From the NCBI RefSeq assembly GCF_002104995.1, contig NW_024468250.1, positions 310,001 to 374,000 of the forward strand: a stretch of DNA of 64,000 bases, given 5' to 3'. This DNA comes from Linderina pennispora. Taxonomy: Eukaryota; Kickxellomycota; Kickxellomycetes; Kickxellales; Kickxellaceae. The notes below the pieces were generated by a model that was not told the DNA's origin, searched no databases, and saw nothing but the letters and a program-made list of their open reading frames with translations. Below, piece after piece: positions 63,597-64,000 of the stretch (position 1 is the stretch's first letter; each line of letters begins with the position of its first letter). The position numbers and the translations under genes are program-made.

Positions 63597-64000
63597 ATTG
63601 GTGCTAGTACATTCAAGGTCCCTGCTCCCTATTGACACTGCGAGAAATATGAATGCGAAGGCCGGAAAAATAAAGAAACACAAAGGCGAGGGCGAATATA
63701 AAAATTCGCCAGCCTAGTACTGGGTGCTGTGGACCGGGCCTACCCGCCAAACTTTTCACTGGTTCCCGCCAGTTAAATCACACCCCGCTCTGATCTATCC
63801 GAGTCGCGTGTACGCGTAAACAGCTCTGTTTTTAATCCATGCACCTGGAGTCGCCGCTGAGGTGCAAACCGCACCTAGGCAAAAGGCGGGTGCGAGAGGG
63901 GCTTGAATGGGCACTTTTAGGTGGGTGCGCATTCCGCGGCTTGCGCATTGGGGGATCCATGCTAGACAAGCCGGGCGGACCCCGTAAAATGCTGGCGAAA
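63597..64000. other. Right-edge promoter region
   Basis: About 400 bases lie upstream of the BRCT gene. Minus-strand TTTTTATATTCGC near 63690-63705 is TATA-like. CACGTG and ACGCGT elements were not found, but GTGTACGCGT occurs near 63810. No gene is supported to the window edge. Confidence 0.45.

Overview
This 64 kb window is nuclear DNA of a fungus, most likely an early-diverging (zoopagomycotan/kickxellalean-like) lineage. The assignment rests on gene content and structure and not on a database match. Genes are compact and mostly intronless. The few introns are about 75-220 bp with GTA donors and TACTAAC-like branch points; one is 709 bp. TATA boxes lie roughly 65-190 bp upstream of start codons. 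Convergent genes often end only 27-110 bp apart. Core fungal proteins (FOL1, POL3, SEC11, PIG-P, NOP10, a Pho85-type CDK, an Rtt107/Brc1-like BRCT protein) sit beside proteins that yeasts lack or have lost (Kaptin, a Siva-type zinc protein). No transposon, CRISPR, rRNA or convincing tRNA gene was seen.

Layout. 0-11 kb: guanine deaminase, secreted trypsin, alpha-arrestin 1, a YEATS/AHD chromatin reader, and a membrane-proximal coiled-coil protein. 11-23.5 kb: two tandem WrbA-type flavodoxins, arrestin 2, a cryptic membrane-protein locus, AMP deaminase, and a secreted CAP/PR-1 protein. 23.5-26.3 kb: gene-poor. 26.3-33.1 kb: mitochondrial CoA-transferase, Nbp2-like SH3 adaptor, DNA polymerase delta, Siva-like protein, NOP10. 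33.7-39.4 kb: a multi-exon unknown gene, SDHAF4, PIG-P, SEC11, and FOL1. 39.9-46 kb: a secreted unknown, a third WrbA flavodoxin, and a tandem array of four related secreted proteins, one decayed. 47.4-55.8 kb: ketopantoate reductase, arrestin 3, Pho85-like CDK, a small unknown, a BamE-like mini-protein, and F-box protein 1. 55.9-64 kb: Kaptin, F-box protein 2, and the Rtt107-like protein. Purine turnover (guanine deaminase, AMP deaminase), nutrient signalling (Kaptin, Pho85-like CDK, arrestins), folate/pantothenate synthesis and genome maintenance (POL3, Rtt107-like) are the main themes.

The most striking pattern is the set of reading-frame breaks. Most genes between 0 and 37 kb carry single-base indels, nearly all insertions. 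About half of the insertions fall inside a CpG of CGG or CCG, giving CAGG or CCTG. Correcting them restores full-length proteins whose lengths close to whole codons. Genes from 37 to 60 kb are clean apart from one decayed paralogue. Sequencing or assembly error is the leading explanation, but a mutational or recoding process is not excluded. Spans given for these genes run from true start to true stop across the breaks.
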